Part shown: piece after piece, positions 1-12,980 of the stretch | How the letters are laid out: each line of letters starts with the position of its first letter | Numbering within the stretch: position 1 is the stretch's first letter | Assembly: GCA_903813345.2 (NCBI GenBank) | Contig: CAIIXF020000010.1 | Span: 13,583,181 to 13,647,180, forward strand | Length of the DNA: 64,000 nt | Source of the DNA: Owenia fusiformis | Lineage: Eukaryota; Annelida; Polychaeta; Sabellida; Oweniidae | Reading direction: 5' to 3' | Program-made: the position numbers and the translations under genes | The notes under the pieces: generated by a model | Told to the model about the DNA's origin: nothing | Database searches by the model: none | The model's input: only the letters and a program-made list of their open reading frames with translations

Positions 1-3000
1 TCCTTCATTGATGGTTACTTCACAAGTTGTGTCATCTAAAAATAGAAAAATCTCAACATACAGTTTCATATGAACAATAGTGCATGTCTTCTCATAGATA
101 GACCAACCCCAGTCTTAATCAAGGGCAGCTGTATCATATACGCCAAAAGATAATCCTAATACAGGATAATCTATTTATCTAACATGTAATTCAAAGTAAT
201 TCAAAGAGATATTCAACAGTATATTTATTCAATCTGCTGTGAAGAAAGGTAATTTCCTATCAACTGTTAAAAAGCATTTAATAGCTGACATACGGTATAT
301 AAACATGGTACATACTCTGTGACTGATCCTGTATGATGTTGTTAAAGCCTCCTTTCTCCAGAAAGATGTTAATAAGCTCATCTACTGCCTCTTCTATCTT
401 ATGACTACGGGCATCAAGTTCATTTGCAGCATCTTTGCAATGTTTCTACAATATAACATCAATTTTTGCATATCTCTAAGCAAGATGCTTTGCATATGCA
501 ACGATTTCAGACCTATTTGAACTACTGTAGTCAAAATTGAACTATGGGCCAAATGTCAGGTTATTAATTATAAAACCTACTTGTGTCATGTTGAGGAATT
601 CATCAACTGTCCATGGTGCTTTTTCTGGAAGATCACATAGCATAGTCTCACTGATGTATGTCAGGTTGTCCTCTATACGTGTCTCCTTGATATCATTCAC
701 CTAACAGCACAAAGTAAGAGGTCCCAAGTTTCGGACTAATTTAAAATAGTTGGAGACTATAACAATATGTTATCACTTGTGGTGATCACATAAAAGAACT
801 GTTACGATATATCACAGTCTCACCACTTCTCAGTGATGACATAAAAAAGCTTCAGATTTTCTGATGGGATGTGCTCTATAGTCTTTACCTGTTTAATGAG
901 CAGGTCTAGTTCTCGAAGCGCTGATCGTATAGACTGGAAGAACTGGTCAAGGTTGAGTGATGTCCAAGTAAGAGATATAAGGCCAGGCCTCAAAGCAGTG
1001 TCCACCGCCTCTATGCAACATTTCATGAGTGGGCGAAACATTGGGGGAATCTTGGATCTTATCTTATCATTCTCTTCAAGTAACATCTACAACAGAAAAA
1101 CTTCATGTTTTTAGCAGAAGGGGACATGCTGAAACATCATCAGCTAATTCACTGTTTTACATGATTATATTCTTGTGCACATACCTCAAAGCTTTGGTGT
1201 TACATATATTTCATTGCAATGATGTACTTTTCTCCTGATATGTTGACTATATTGTTATTCATGGATTTATTCTATAAAAATGTATCTTATACTTATTTTT
1301 TGAAAGGTTACTACACAAAACTGGGTTTTTAAATCCCAACAGCAGAATGTTATTAATTATTTCATCTAAATATTTTAACACAACCCTTAAAAAAGCTTAA
1401 ATTATATATTTTCAGCAATAATATACATTCTGAGAAATTCATTCAAAAAATACATATTGTTTCAAATATACCTGGAAAAATGTATGATACTTTCTAGCTT
1501 ATCCCCAGTTCACTCACCGTAAGTGTATTTCGATTGGCTTTCAGCTTATCTTGTGAGTGACTAAGAATATTTGCCACCTCAGGGACTTCCATATCAAGTT
1601 TGCGCATGCACTCTGCCTCTCGTATCACTTGCATGATGAGGGGGTCAAAGTTCACCAGTAGCTGTTTGGTGTCCTGGTGGCGAACAAGGACGGGAACCTG
1701 TAGAGCTATGGAATAAAGAATACAGGTGTATTTGGTTTTTACACATGAATGCACGTTTCATATTAACCATGTTGACTAAAGTGTAATATTGGAGTTAATG
1801 ATAAAATTGACCATATAAATGTAGGAACAATTTCCGTTTTCAGAAATTATGTGGGGTCTACATTCCATTGAAAATTACGTTAGAATACAATTTATCAACA
1901 TCAGAGTTCATCAAACTTCCAAAAATGCTTAACATCTACAATTTTATGCTCCATACACTGTACATTTGTTTTTACATTTCAGAGGTACATGGGACGACTG
2001 CAATGATATATGTTGCACTTAATATTTACTACAATTCTTTCTCTGTATATGATTGTACCTTCATTGACAGCATCAATAGACTTGACCCAGGCTCTGTGAT
2101 ACAACAGCTCATACTCCATCAACACCCGCCCAACTGTGTTGTACTTCTTCACTATCTTTTTTGCCTCCTCACTTTTCAAAACAGTTGGGTGCTCCTAAAA
2201 AGCATAATTTATACATGCATAAACACAAAATCTTTTTTAAGCCAAAGCTTGTATTAATTTACTACATTTGTAAATTCCTTCACTTATATTTCAATAACCT
2301 CATCCAGATTTAATGTTAAAAAAAGTTTTCAGGAATGTTTAGCTTTACTTACAGCAAATATCATCATTGGCACTTCTATTTTGCGTGACAGCTGCCTAGC
2401 CCACGATACGCGTCCTGCAATTGGAGGCATGTCTCTGGGGACTGGAGGCTCCTCTCGTTGTGTCTGGTACAGCTTCCTGATGGTCTCGAGTTCATTGCCA
2501 AAATGATTAAGGATGTACGCATATTTCTCGTCAATGTTCAGACCAGGGATTTGCATTTTCTCAAACCTGGAAAAAAAACAAATAAAAAGTCATCAGGGGA
2601 CTGTTCCATGTTATTACCCAGCTTGGGGTGGCATTAGGTTTTCATACACTCATATAAGTAACAACACTGTAATACCTTGCAAGAAGCTGAAGAGCTTGTG
2701 TACAGCTGTGTATCCTGTCAAAGCGACCATCTATAAATGTCTGTAATTGTTGATCTAGATCACTCATTTGCCTTTTGAAGTCTACAAAGTCATAATCAAA
2801 GTCCAGTTTTCTATGGTCCAGCTGGTCATAGGGCTTCTTCTTAACACCTGAATAGATTGCTTGAAATCTCTGGGCTATAGGCTCTATGCCTTCTATACGA
2901 GAGTCTATCAATGCAGAGTAATCACCTATCATGTTCAGAAGTGTACTTATCTGAAATCAAAAAATGAATAAGGCATTAACATATACCAAATTCACCACCT

Positions 3001-6000
3001 AGTTGTAACTTCAAAATTGTAATCATTTACTACAGACACTGTACAAGGATAATGGGACAATTGATTAACTAGTTATCTTTTCCACAGTAATATAACTGTC
3101 ATTTTCAAAATTTACTTTACTTTACAGTTGCCTGTGTACAAAATGCTGTAATAAATACCTACCTTTTCAATCCTTTTACAGAATGCTTCAAACTTGCCAA
3201 AGATGTACATCTCGGAGAATTCAAATGGGCGCTCTCCTGGTGTATCTTCTATGGTTTTCTTCACTCTCTGGAAGGCCGCTTGGTAGTCTTTGTAGAGGTC
3301 CATGCAGACATCCAGATTCTTCAGGAGTTTATCTTGAGGCTGATCCCATATACGGTCCATGCCATCATTTGTGATGAAGCTCTTACAGGCAGTTACCATC
3401 TGGTTTGTCACCTATGTTACATAAGTAAAATATCTATTGTTAATTATTGTTTTGACTACTAGATAGCCATTACAACAATTAAGATTCCGTTCACTGCCAA
3501 AACAAGCCGGAACACTGCAATGTGAGTCGTGACATTCACCCTTGGTTTTACACACAAATAGATATAGAGTCTATGAGTTCATAAAGAGCCAGAAGACCAA
3601 TAAGATTACATCCCTAAAGGCACCAAATGCAGCTAGAGTAGGATATTGTATAAATTATATACACTGTGCATTTACAATTGTTTACCTTGATGAAAAGTGA
3701 TGTCATCCTCTCTGATGTGTTATAGTACCTCGATATGCTGTGTATCATCCTGATAGCATTAATCAAACTGGGAATACCTTCAGACATAGCCATCTGAAAC
3801 AAAGTGCACAATTTAACATATACATGTACCAATGTCATGATTTCAAAGGCATCTTCCTAGACTACTGGATTTGAGGACAGTAGGCCATAATTATCCTGAA
3901 TGAATACAGATTGGCCTTATAAGTGGTTGAAAATACATATGTAGGCATAATGTGTTAAAATGAGTATTTTTCATATTTCTAGGATATGTAATTGTTATTT
4001 TCTAATTGCTGGTTTCTTTTCCCTTTTAATTCACTCATTTTCTAAAAATAGGATATTTTTTAATAACATCTTGCCTGAACAGGTACATCAATGCCGTACA
4101 CTATATTTTATCTTCTGAATAAAATGATGTTTGATACTTACTGGATCACACCTGTAGAGGGGCTCACAGAACTTCTCCAGTGTGTAGAGGTAGCGCACAT
4201 TATCCCTGGCTTCATTTGCAGAGTCGGTTATACGATTATCTAAGTCTTTCCACATCTAAAATCATAAAACTCCAATTTAAAGTCTAATCTCTATGATTGG
4301 GACTACCCTAAAGTAAGAATGCAATGATTGTTACCAATAAGAGAAAAAATAATGTATTTTTGGATTGAACCTGTTCTTGCTACAATTATCATTGCTTCCA
4401 CAAATATCATCAAAATCAATCCTGTAACCCTTTGGTAAGTTTTATGAAGGTATGGAAGAAACTTGAAAATACAATTTATCAACAGGTAAATAAACAGAAA
4501 TTGTTCCAAAAATGCTAAAAAGTATTTCTTGAGCTTCTTTTTAACATGTATTTCTTGAGCTTCTTTTTAACATGTGATCATATACATATTCTAGCAGTGT
4601 AGACTGTAGAATTACATTCAATCAACTGAAATTTACTGAGTTTACTAACCTTTAGGACCTTTGTCTTCGAAATATGGAGTGTATGAATGACCATCTTACA
4701 ATCATGGCCTTTGATCTGCTCAAGGATGGAGTTAAAGCGTGCTGTGAGTTGTCTCCAATGTTCCAGCTCGGCTAAAGGTCCTGTGTCATCTGCCTCTTTC
4801 CTCATCTGGTCACTCTCAGCTAACACCTTTATAATGATAAAAAGGCATTAACGTGCAATATGTCACCACCTGCCATTTATTACAGATTCCAACCTCTGAA
4901 GCCAAACACCAATCGCCTAACACCAGTCACAAAAAGTTGAGAGACTAACAATATGTCACAGCTTCTGGCGGTGACATGAATAAAAACTTAATATCCAACA
5001 ATACAATATTTATTTCAAATCTCCACATTTTTTTGGCTTCACCACAAACCACACAACCGTTTTCAAGTATACCTGAAAGCAATGGATAGATGGTTTATAT
5101 CACAACAAATGAACTATAATCAATTTAACCTGAAATACTAAATTATAAACATTTATGGAGAATTAAATTCCTTACACATGTACTTCTATTTCGACCTACA
5201 GAGTGACAAAATGAGTGACAAACAAGTCAATGTGCAGATCAATACTGTAAAATCAAAAGTGAACATATGTAAAATGACAGAAGTATTTCATTTACAGAAA
5301 TTGCTATCTGGTATAGAGATAGCAAGTTCACTGACCTGTTCAATCTGTTTACACCAGGAAGACACAACATCCTCCAGTATGGCCATTGTCTCAGGATTAG
5401 CAGCAGCATTGATACAGTCCTTTGCAGACTGCATACTTTCTAGATCTACTCCCTCACATTCTCTCAGTCTAACCACACCTTCAGCACTCACTTGAGCACC
5501 TGCAATATCAGGGCCGGGTCATTTATCAATGTGTACATTTTTCAGCAAGACATTTTGCTCATTTAGGGAGACTTAAAATGACAAACTGCACTCCAGGTAA
5601 TATCTGACACTATAATAATTCCCCTTTTTTCACTGAAATGTATTCATTGTTGACATAAAATAAGTTTTAATATCCACTGATTTGGTACAAATATTTTTGG
5701 CAAACAGAAAAGTAAATAAAAAATGAACTCACAAGATATGAAGTTAATGAAGTTATCAAGGTTATCAAGGAAGTTCTTCTTTGTCCGCTCTCCCTCAGGA
5801 AGTTCACTGAGTTCTCCCCAGTCCTCTGTTGCATGCATGGCTGGCTTGAAGATCTTGGTGAGGCTCTTGTTTATGCCAGGCAATAGACTCTTGTCTTTAG
5901 ATACATCTAGCACACCAAATGTTATTGACTGAAATTGAATAATTAAATGCAATGTACTAAATATGTTCAATAATTTTTACATTATTATTTATCTAATACT

Positions 6001-9000
6001 GATAAATACTCATTTTACAGTCATAAAGAACAAATCTTGACATGTAATATTTGAAAGTTTTAATCTCATCCTACATATTCAATTTAATATAAAATTGATA
6101 ATTTATATAAAAATATATGGTTGCAAATAAGATTGTTGAGTGGATGAATTGTTTCTCATTTATGTTTCTGAATGAATATCTGGATGAAAATCTGTTATAT
6201 CACAATTTTTTTTATTGAAAATTCTGCATAAGATTTAATTCTAATTTTAGTTAAAACACAAGGACAAAAGCACACAGGGAATACCTCTCCAATATTTCTG
6301 GCATTTAGTTCTACTCCAAATCTGATTCTTAAGAAGTAGACACAGATGTTCTTCAATGGTTCTGTAGCTCCATCTGTGATGAACAATCTCATCATCTTGC
6401 TACCCTTTGTCATCCCTGGTATCACACGACCAGACTCTGCAAATGAATTTAACAACCTCGTTGGTGACCTCCTTGTGACCACATTCCACTTGTAAAGTAG
6501 GGAGAGGGGGTTCTCGAGAGACTTGATATACTATTGATATACTAGAAAATTGCTCTCAAACATTAACTTCTATTGAAACTTATATAACTTTTAATTACTT
6601 TTTAACTAAATTCTGGCAAAAACTTCAATTCATGAAAAGAGTACACTTGATGGAAAATGAGCTGTTAATATCCAAGACAAACCAGAACAACGGCAACGCC
6701 AAAGCGTAGCGAATCCCATCGAACAGAAATAGCTGGCATTTTTTTCAAACGAAATATATAGCAAATATCATAAAATAACACACATAAGAAAGTTGTCATC
6801 AGAAGAAGTAATATGCTTTTTTATAGTATTCACATGCCAAATATGAACAAAGTCGCTCCACTTCTTTTCGAGTTAGAGTAAAATACTTTAAAATGGTGGC
6901 CATTTTTCAAAATGGCCGCCTTCTACCAAAAGTGTCATAAGACAGTGTGCAATGCTAATAGTATTTGAATACCAAATATGAACAAAATCGCTCCACTACT
7001 TTTCAAGTTACAGCAAAAATCGTAAAATAATGAGTAAAGGCCGAGTAAAATACGTTTAAATGGCGGCCATTTTTCAAATTCCATTTTTTGTCATCAGAAG
7101 TAATATACTTTTTTTATAGTATTCGCATGGCAAATATGAACAAAATCGCTCCACTACTTTTCGAGTTACAGTAAAATACTTTAAAATGGTGGCCATTTTT
7201 CAAAATGGCCACCTTCTACCAAAAGTGTCATTAGACAGTGTGCCATGCTTATATTATTCACATACCAAATATGAACAAAATCGCTCCACTACTTTTCGAG
7301 TTATAGTAAAATACGTTAGAATGGCGGCCATTTTTCAAAATGGCCGCCTCCTACCAAAAATGTCATTAGACAGTGTGCCATGCTTATAGTATTCACAAAA
7401 CAAATATGAACAAAATCGCTCCACTACTTTTTGAGTTAAAGTAAAATATGTTAAAATGGCGACCATTTTTCAAAATGGCGGCAAATTTTCAAAATGGCCT
7501 CCTCCTACCAAAAGTGACATTAGACAGTGAGCCATGCTTATAGTATTCACATACCAAATATGAACAAAATCGCTCCAATACTTCTTGAGTTACAGCAAAA
7601 ATCGTAAAATAACGAGTAAAGGCCGCCATTTTTCAAGATGGCTGCCATGTACTATTTTCATTTCTACATTTCTAGCTTTATCAATGCCCTATATAATTTT
7701 TTTACATTTAAAACATAATGCTATCACAGTTTTACATATTGCACCTAAATTACTGTAAAATCGGCACTAAAATGGCCGCCATTTTTAAATGAGCGGCCAT
7801 TTTGAAAATTGGCTTTTTAGCAGAACTTCTACCCCCATAGGGTATATGTGTACAAAATATGAACAAAATCGGGCCAACGGTATTTGAGTTATTGCCCGGA
7901 CGGACGGACGGACGAACGTACGTACGTACGTACGGACGTACGTACGTACGGACGGACGGACGGACGGAGGCGTTCCCTTTATCCCTCCGAACTTCGTTCG
8001 ATGGGATAATTATTCACACATGACAAACATGATAAATACAAGCAGATTTTGGGGGATTTTTCCTTGAAATGTTTGAAAAACATAAAATTAATTTGGATTA
8101 GAAACATAGGTTAAACACAGTATCTGAGAATCATATAGTAAGAAGATAGAGTAAAAGCTTGCCTTCAGATAAGGGGACCTCAGCCTCCTGATGGAAAAAT
8201 TTGATAGACTTAGCCTCGCTATCTTTTGATAGGAAATTTTCAAACAGGTCAATTTGCTGAAAAACATTTATTGCAAGATTGATACCAGTTCAAATCTTAT
8301 ATAAATTACCTTCTTCAGTTACATTAGTTCATATACAAAATGTGTGGATGGGAATTGTCCAAAAATTCAACAACAAAGCTTTAGAAGTTCTTTCTTCATG
8401 TAAAATTCAACAACAAAGCTTTAGAAGTTCTTTCTTCATGAGATACATGTAAATGAATCCAAATTGAGCACATGGAATAGTGAAATGTGTCAGGCATTGC
8501 ATGCCTTGATATGCTTCTGATGCATGACACCTGTTGAAAAGAGTGCAATATCAGCAGTGTAATTAATCAAACTTTTTGTTAAAATCAAGCGGTCGTTAAA
8601 AATCAGATAATATCTGATTTTTATACGCTGTATTAATATAATATATTTACCTTTTGTGTATCTAGAATAAATTCTTCAGCCACATTTAGATCAATACCAA
8701 TATACTCCGAGACCATTTGCAATATATATTTATGCATTGGTCCGATACTCAATCTTCTTCTTTCTCTGTTCTCTTTTGCCCTGGCCTACAAAGGAAACAA
8801 GGGATGCAACTTAAAAATGTATGTTCTATATATTATTATAATCCCAAAAATCATGGATAATCCGAATGGTTCAAATTGGTTTGTGCTTGAAATTATAATC
8901 ATAAAATCATAACACTGATATACATGTATGAATATACATGTATGAATATACATGTACTATCTGAATTCATGACGAATGACCAGTGACCATGGAGGTAGAC

Positions 9001-9453
9001 TGCACTATCATCAACAAGGCATTAACATGCAAAATTTCAACACCTGCCATTTGTTACAGTGGCCAACAGCTGAACTCCAAACACAAACTGCCATCCACAA
9101 GTTGAACTATGACAATATGTCACCACTTGTGGTGGAACATAAAAAAAATGAACAACACTACTTATGACACGACTCCTATGTGATGCCTTCAAGCATGGTT
9201 TCCCATTATTAATAATTTGTATTTGAAATCAATAGTTTACTTCAAAGAAATTAATATTAGGAAATAACTGAATAAGTAGATACTTTCCGGGATGAAGATT
9301 TATTTAAAAGAATTAATAATTAACAGGAAGAAATATATATGTAACTTTTAACATTACCTGTTTCTCTTGAATTGTATGTGTGGCTTGCATGTTGATAAGA
9401 ACACTCCTCCTGCGCCCCCTCATTAGAGGAGGATCAAGAGTATTCTGACTCAT
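1..9453 (-). CDS. DNAH5/8: Axonemal dynein heavy chain, DNAH5/DNAH8 class (N-terminal part, runs off left edge)
   Basis: Motor chain of the ciliary outer dynein arm; this part is the tail that binds intermediate chains and the partner heavy chain. Coding exons, 5' to 3': 9358-9453, 8651-8785, 8163-8256, 6285-6436, 5733-5928, 5336-5499, 4650-4826, 4142-4255, 3686-3793, 3163-3411, 2676-2950, 2353-2566, 2059-2194, 1518-1705, 889-1086, 581-700, 316-445, 1-35 (partial). All phases join, giving 927 residues with no stop. Segments such as [46 protein letters not shown] and [12 protein letters not shown] are diagnostic of the DHC_N1 tail (roughly residues 230-800) and fit the DNAH5/DNAH8 pair best. 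Start is the ATG at 9453, opening [16 protein letters not shown]. The intron between exons 3 and 4 uses a GC donor. The motor domain lies outside the window. I cannot separate DNAH5 from DNAH8; many invertebrates have one gene for both. Confidence 0.93.
746..795 (+). repeat. 3'-end fragment of the GCATTAACATG / GGTGACATAAAA repeat family
   Basis: Fragment in a dynein intron with the family's closing motif: GTTGGAGACTATAACAATAT, then a short hairpin ending in a GTGATCACATAAAA variant. Full copies elsewhere in the window define the family. Confidence 0.6.
4527..4574. repeat. Short tandem duplication (about 32 bp, two copies)
   Basis: A stretch containing TTTCTTGAGCTTCTTTTTAA followed by CATGTA/CATGTG occurs twice back to back in a dynein intron. 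Simple recent duplication. Confidence 0.8.
4842..4986 (+). repeat. Copy of the GCATTAACATG / GGTGACATAAAA repeat family
   Basis: A 145 bp copy in a dynein intron. It opens AAGGCATTAACGTGCAATAT, passes through GTCACCACCTGCCATTTATT and closes with ACAATATGTCACAGC...GCGGTGACATGAATAAAA. Opening ATGTCACCACC and closing GGTGGTGACAT make short inverted ends, and the 3' end forms a hairpin. Nonautonomous; no ORF. Confidence 0.7.
6712..8010. mobile_element. Nonautonomous element with ATCCCATCGAAC ends and tandem 'AAAATGGCCGCC' core
   Basis: Fills most of the GC-AG dynein intron. The left end reads AATCCCATCGAAC (6712-6724) and the right end GTTCGATGGGAT (7996-8007), an inverted pair. Between them lie about six units of roughly 135-150 bp, each with AAATATGAACAAAATCGCTC and a self-complementary GGCCATTTTTCAAAATGGCC hairpin core. 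The distal part is a GGAC/GTAC microsatellite (about 7898-7968). No transposase ORF; the small ORFs here come from the repeat unit. A fragment of the same family lies near 33432-33583. Confidence 0.8.
7898..7968. repeat. GGAC/GTAC microsatellite
   Basis: Runs of GGAC and GTAC tetramers sit inside the right end of the 6712-8010 element. Such GACG/GGAC runs next to an inverted end are a common architecture of invertebrate MITE-like repeats. Confidence 0.85.
8362..8439. repeat. Direct tandem duplication of about 39 bp
   Basis: AAAATTCAACAACAAAGCTT and the following 19 bases, ending TTCTTTCTTCATG, appear twice in immediate succession in a dynein intron. The copies are nearly identical, so the duplication is recent. 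Confidence 0.85.
8920..8956. repeat. 14 bp tandem repeat, ATACATGTATGAAT
   Basis: About two and a half copies of ATACATGTATGAAT lie just upstream of a dispersed-repeat copy in a dynein intron. Confidence 0.75.
9016..9148 (+). repeat. Copy of the GCATTAACATG / GGTGACATAAAA repeat family
   Basis: Opens AAGGCATTAACATGCAAAAT, carries CACCTGCCATTTGTTACAG and closes with ACAATATGTCACCACTTGTG and GTGGAACATAAAA. Lies in the first coding intron of the dynein gene. Confidence 0.75.
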
Positions 9454-9505
9454 ATTCTGTATTGTTTTTCAACAATTCTATTTTACAATGTACTGAACAG
9501 CATTG

Positions 9506-9535
9506 TCATGATTGTTGTTGTTGGTTGTCATTCAT
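9506..9535 (-). promoter_or_regulatory. Short upstream ORF in the dynein 5' leader
   Basis: Reading upstream of the dynein ATG on the minus strand, an acceptor-like TTTTACTTTCAG precedes a leader containing a nine-codon ORF (MNDNQQQQS, then stop) that ends about 50 nt before the main ATG. This implies at least one further noncoding 5' exon upstream of about 9540. A uORF here could lower translation of the main ORF; that role is inferred from position only. Confidence 0.4.
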
Positions 9536-9991
9536 ATTCTGAAAGTAAAATATAAATTGAAAGATGTTTTTTGTATTGATTTGTGAAGTTGTTATAGTTG
9601 ACTGACCTTGCCTTACTATAGTAAGACCTGAAAATGTTCCACATTGGCTGTATTGTTGAACATGTTCTTAGGCTACCTCTTTAGACTCTCGGACAAGGCA
9701 TACATTAATCATTTGCCAGTTTGCCTGGTAAAGTAAGCCTGGATTAGGCTAATGCTCGGCATTCCTAGTGGCCAGCCATCTTACACTGGCAAGGATGGAG
9801 TAGCTTTGACATGGGGTAGGCTAACTTGACATGCAATCAGACGTTTAGTAATTTGGCTCTAGGCCTAGGCCTACAATTAAAATTTCTACAACATGGATGA
9901 TTTCATTTTTTTACTGAAATCAAACATGGGCATGTGGGATAAAATTGAGGTTCTAGAAACAACGTTATATCCCCTTGCACAATCTGCATTG

Positions 9992-10194
9992 CAGGGGCGT
10001 AAATGCAGGCGAAGCGAGCCCCAAAAAAGAGGGTATGGGGCAGTTCACCCCCGGAAATTCTAAGCATTTCAAAATATACTTGGTTATGATAACGTTTTTT
10101 CAACAAATTTTACAAAATTGCTTTTTTCTTTTTTGGAAGGGGGTGCAATCGCGCCCATGATTCGCACCCATCCACCCCCCTAGCTACGCCTATT
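9992..10194. mobile_element. hAT-like MITE, CAGGGGCGTA ends
   Basis: About 200 bp between CAGGGGCGTA (left) and TAGCTACGCCTATTG (right), imperfect inverted ends typical of hAT-derived MITEs of the CAGGGGCGTAGC type. No coding capacity; the small ORFs through it are incidental. Related pieces lie at 17851-18015 and 54727-54800. Confidence 0.6.
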
Positions 10195-11215
10195 GCCTCG
10201 TCTCATTTGTCTTGGGAGGAGACTGAAAGATAGGAGCAGGCAGCAATGTTTGCCTAAATCAAAGTATTATAGTAATGATGATTCAATCAAAAAAAATAAA
10301 CTCCGAAATTCTTACCAAAATTCTCAAGAACAACTTTCTAGGCCTACTTTCAGCGTCTGCTAGACTCTTCACCAGTGCAAAAGTAGGGCATCACAAACAA
10401 CAAGATATGCAACCGAAATGAATAGAAAAAAAGAAAAAAATGTTTATATTTGAATTGATAATAATTTCCAAGATGTAAATTGATAAAATTATCACATTAT
10501 TCGTTCATAAATGGTAGAACCCAGAGGTTTTTCTGGCGGATACATTTTTATCAAAATTAGTGCGCCATAATAGTTGAAACGAAAATATAAATCAAGTATT
10601 TATTCAAACAATTATACTTTAATGAAATTATTTATAATTATTTGATGAATAATTAAAATTAATTTATTCCTCTATTAGAATATTTATGATCTTTTAGACA
10701 TTAATTCATTACTATTTCAGTTTGTAAAATACAGACTAAAGTTTGATTTTTAGATTAAGATGGCGCCCAATTGAAAAATTAAATATTTTCCAAATTACCC
10801 GACATTGGGGAAATACTTCTTACCTGAACGACCATATGATACAATATCTCTTCGGTTAGTTAGCGGGATATATGGATACCAAGTCTAGCTTGCAAAGAAT
10901 CAGGTAATATTCAGATAAAGGGCGAGAATGCTCAACTTAAAATTTTATATTTTTTTTATTTTTTCGAGATCTCCTCCACCAAAGGCAACCGCTCAGTAGT
11001 CGAGACTAGCGACTATTTTGCGGGAGTTCTCGATCTATGTTTGATGTTTGCTACTGTAATAATTCACATCTTTACGTTTTCCCATCTTGATTTAGACTTA
11101 TATATTTAGTGCAACTGTCACATTACATATACTAGGCCTAGATCTACAATAAAATTTTAAATGTTTGGAACTACTTTGAAAAAAAACACTTTGAAAAAAT
11201 AAGCAATCACTTGAC
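10195..11215. other. Intergenic stretch between the dynein and PROSER3-like genes; no gene recognised
   Basis: AT-rich sequence with no exon I can support. Around 10980-11030 it is less AT-rich and has a short inverted repeat (TAGTCG...CGACTA). This may be a promoter region for one or both flanking genes, but I see no TATA box or other firm signal. Confidence 0.4.
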
Positions 11216-11674
11216 TAGGGCAAAGGGGTGTAACGTTGACATGTGGGGTAATGTTGACATAAGAGGCAGGTTAACTTCGACACTTCCATATTAGAAGTAG
11301 AGGGGGGGTGTATAGAGATATTGTATATCGTATAAGAGGCTGAAAATTTATTGTATATTGTATAAGAGGGGGCAAAATTTATCGTATATGGTATAAGAGG
11401 TGTAAAAAATATGGTATATGGTATTTTAGAAAATATGGTATATGGTATCTAGAATTAAAGAAGGCTAATTATGAAGAAAAAGTTCCCCCATTGTGCCAAC
11501 TCTCTTACTGTAACCGTGTTGGAAAAACATGGAAAAGTAGTCTCTATAATTGTTTTCAAATTCCAGGTCAATCGATACTGTTAGTTTAGAGAAAAGCCCT
11601 CTCAAACTAAGAGTTTTGTGCCCTTTTCATTCAAATTTTCACAGGAGGTGTTAAATACAGTCTCAAATAAGAAT

Positions 11675-12148
11675 CACGCCTGGTGATCAGAAGAAATGAA
11701 TGGAGGGGGGAGTAGATCTAGCTGATTTTCGGTAGAAAATTCAACAAATCTTGAAGATTTATTTTTTCAAGAGAAAGTTTACAATTGAATGGCTAAATGA
11801 ATAGACGCAGTGGATGGGGGAATATGTTAGGTCTTTTTGGATTTTTTTTAACTGTGGAGTTCTAAAATAAAAGATCTATTAAAAAAGTGCAGCGTCGCCA
11901 ACATGCAAATGCCAATGGCATTTGCACGTTGGCGACGCTGCGCCTTTTTTAATAGACCTTTTATCTTAGAACTCCATCAGTTCAAAAAAAACCAAGAAGA
12001 CCGAACATATTTCCCTGTGCACTGCACCTATTCATGTAGCCATTCAATTGTAAACTTTTGCTTTAAAAAATAAATCTTCAACATTTGTTGAATTTACCGA
12101 AAATCAGCTACTCCCCCTCCGTTCATTTCATCAGATCACGGGGCGTGA
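11675..12148. repeat. Foldback palindrome, arms about 235 bp
   Basis: An imperfect inverted repeat centred near 11912. The arms begin CACGCC...GTGATC and end GATCAC...GGCGTG. The core is a near-perfect CAGCGTCGCCAACATGCAAA stem facing its complement. It sits inside the 11302-14114 transposon. Either part of that element or a separate foldback element that landed in it; no clear target duplication seen. Confidence 0.8.
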
Positions 12149-12342
12149 GACTGCCAAATGTCATTGACCATCTTAACTTTGATGAAAAATATGGTCACTA
12201 TAGCTACTCGTGTTTCGGGGTATGTGGGATAAATCATGAAAATATTTGAGTATAAAGTGTTCATACAGCGCATGTTTTAATACAAGCATCACAATGCTAA
12301 TATAGCATAATATAGCAAAAGGTGTTTATTTGGTCTTCAAAC

Positions 12343-12980
12343 CGTCATGTGTTGGATTTCGGCTATTTATTGGGGATTTGAACAGGTGCATATGTTAGGC
12401 CAATGCATTAACTCCAGATCAAGCACTCATAGAAGTAATAAAATAATTTTAACTTTGAGACAGGGAAGGTTTTTCTGAAATGTTGTCCTTATTTTCAGAC
12501 CTTTCCACATATGTTTTTTCAATGTTTGATGCACCAATATGTTGCACTTTGAGACACAGTTAACCTCTAAAATATGATTTATTTGGGATAAAGTGGAAAA
12601 CAGTACATGTATTTCCCATGTTATTTTCCCATTGGGAAAACTCATGTGATCCATTGTTTTCAGCTTAATTTTGGTCATCCAAAATTGATATCTTTAAAAC
12701 CCCTGCATGAATCATATTTTCATTTAAAGATCTTAACCATGTCTCAAAACGCAACAGAGTGATCGATGCAACAAACATTGAAAAACAGGTGTGGAAAGGG
12801 CTGGAAATCAGGACAACATTACAGAAAAACATGTTGATGGGGTGTTTGCACCTTCCCTGTCTTGAAGTCCAAATTATTTTATAATCTCTATGACTGCTTG
12901 TCCTGGAGTTAATGCATTGGCCTAACATATGCACCTGTTCAAATCCTCAGAAAATAGCCAAAATCCAATATATGACTGAA
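12343..12980. repeat. Second large palindrome, arms about 310 bp
   Basis: GAACAGGTGCATATGTTAGG and the following bases near 12380 return in reverse complement near 12930, and the match extends inward past TCCAGATCAAGCACTCATAG and outward past CGGCTATTT. It is more diverged than the first palindrome. No coding sequence; the two ORFs of about 85 codons on the minus strand lie in the arms and are accidental. Confidence 0.8.

Noticed and set aside
11002-11025. TAGTCG...CGACTA inverted repeat as a promoter element
   Set aside because: Too short and without a matching known motif; noted only as part of the intergenic region.
12427-12934. Two minus-strand ORFs of 83 and 89 codons
   Set aside because: They sit in the arms of a palindrome in a transposon and resemble each other only for that reason; no protein family features.
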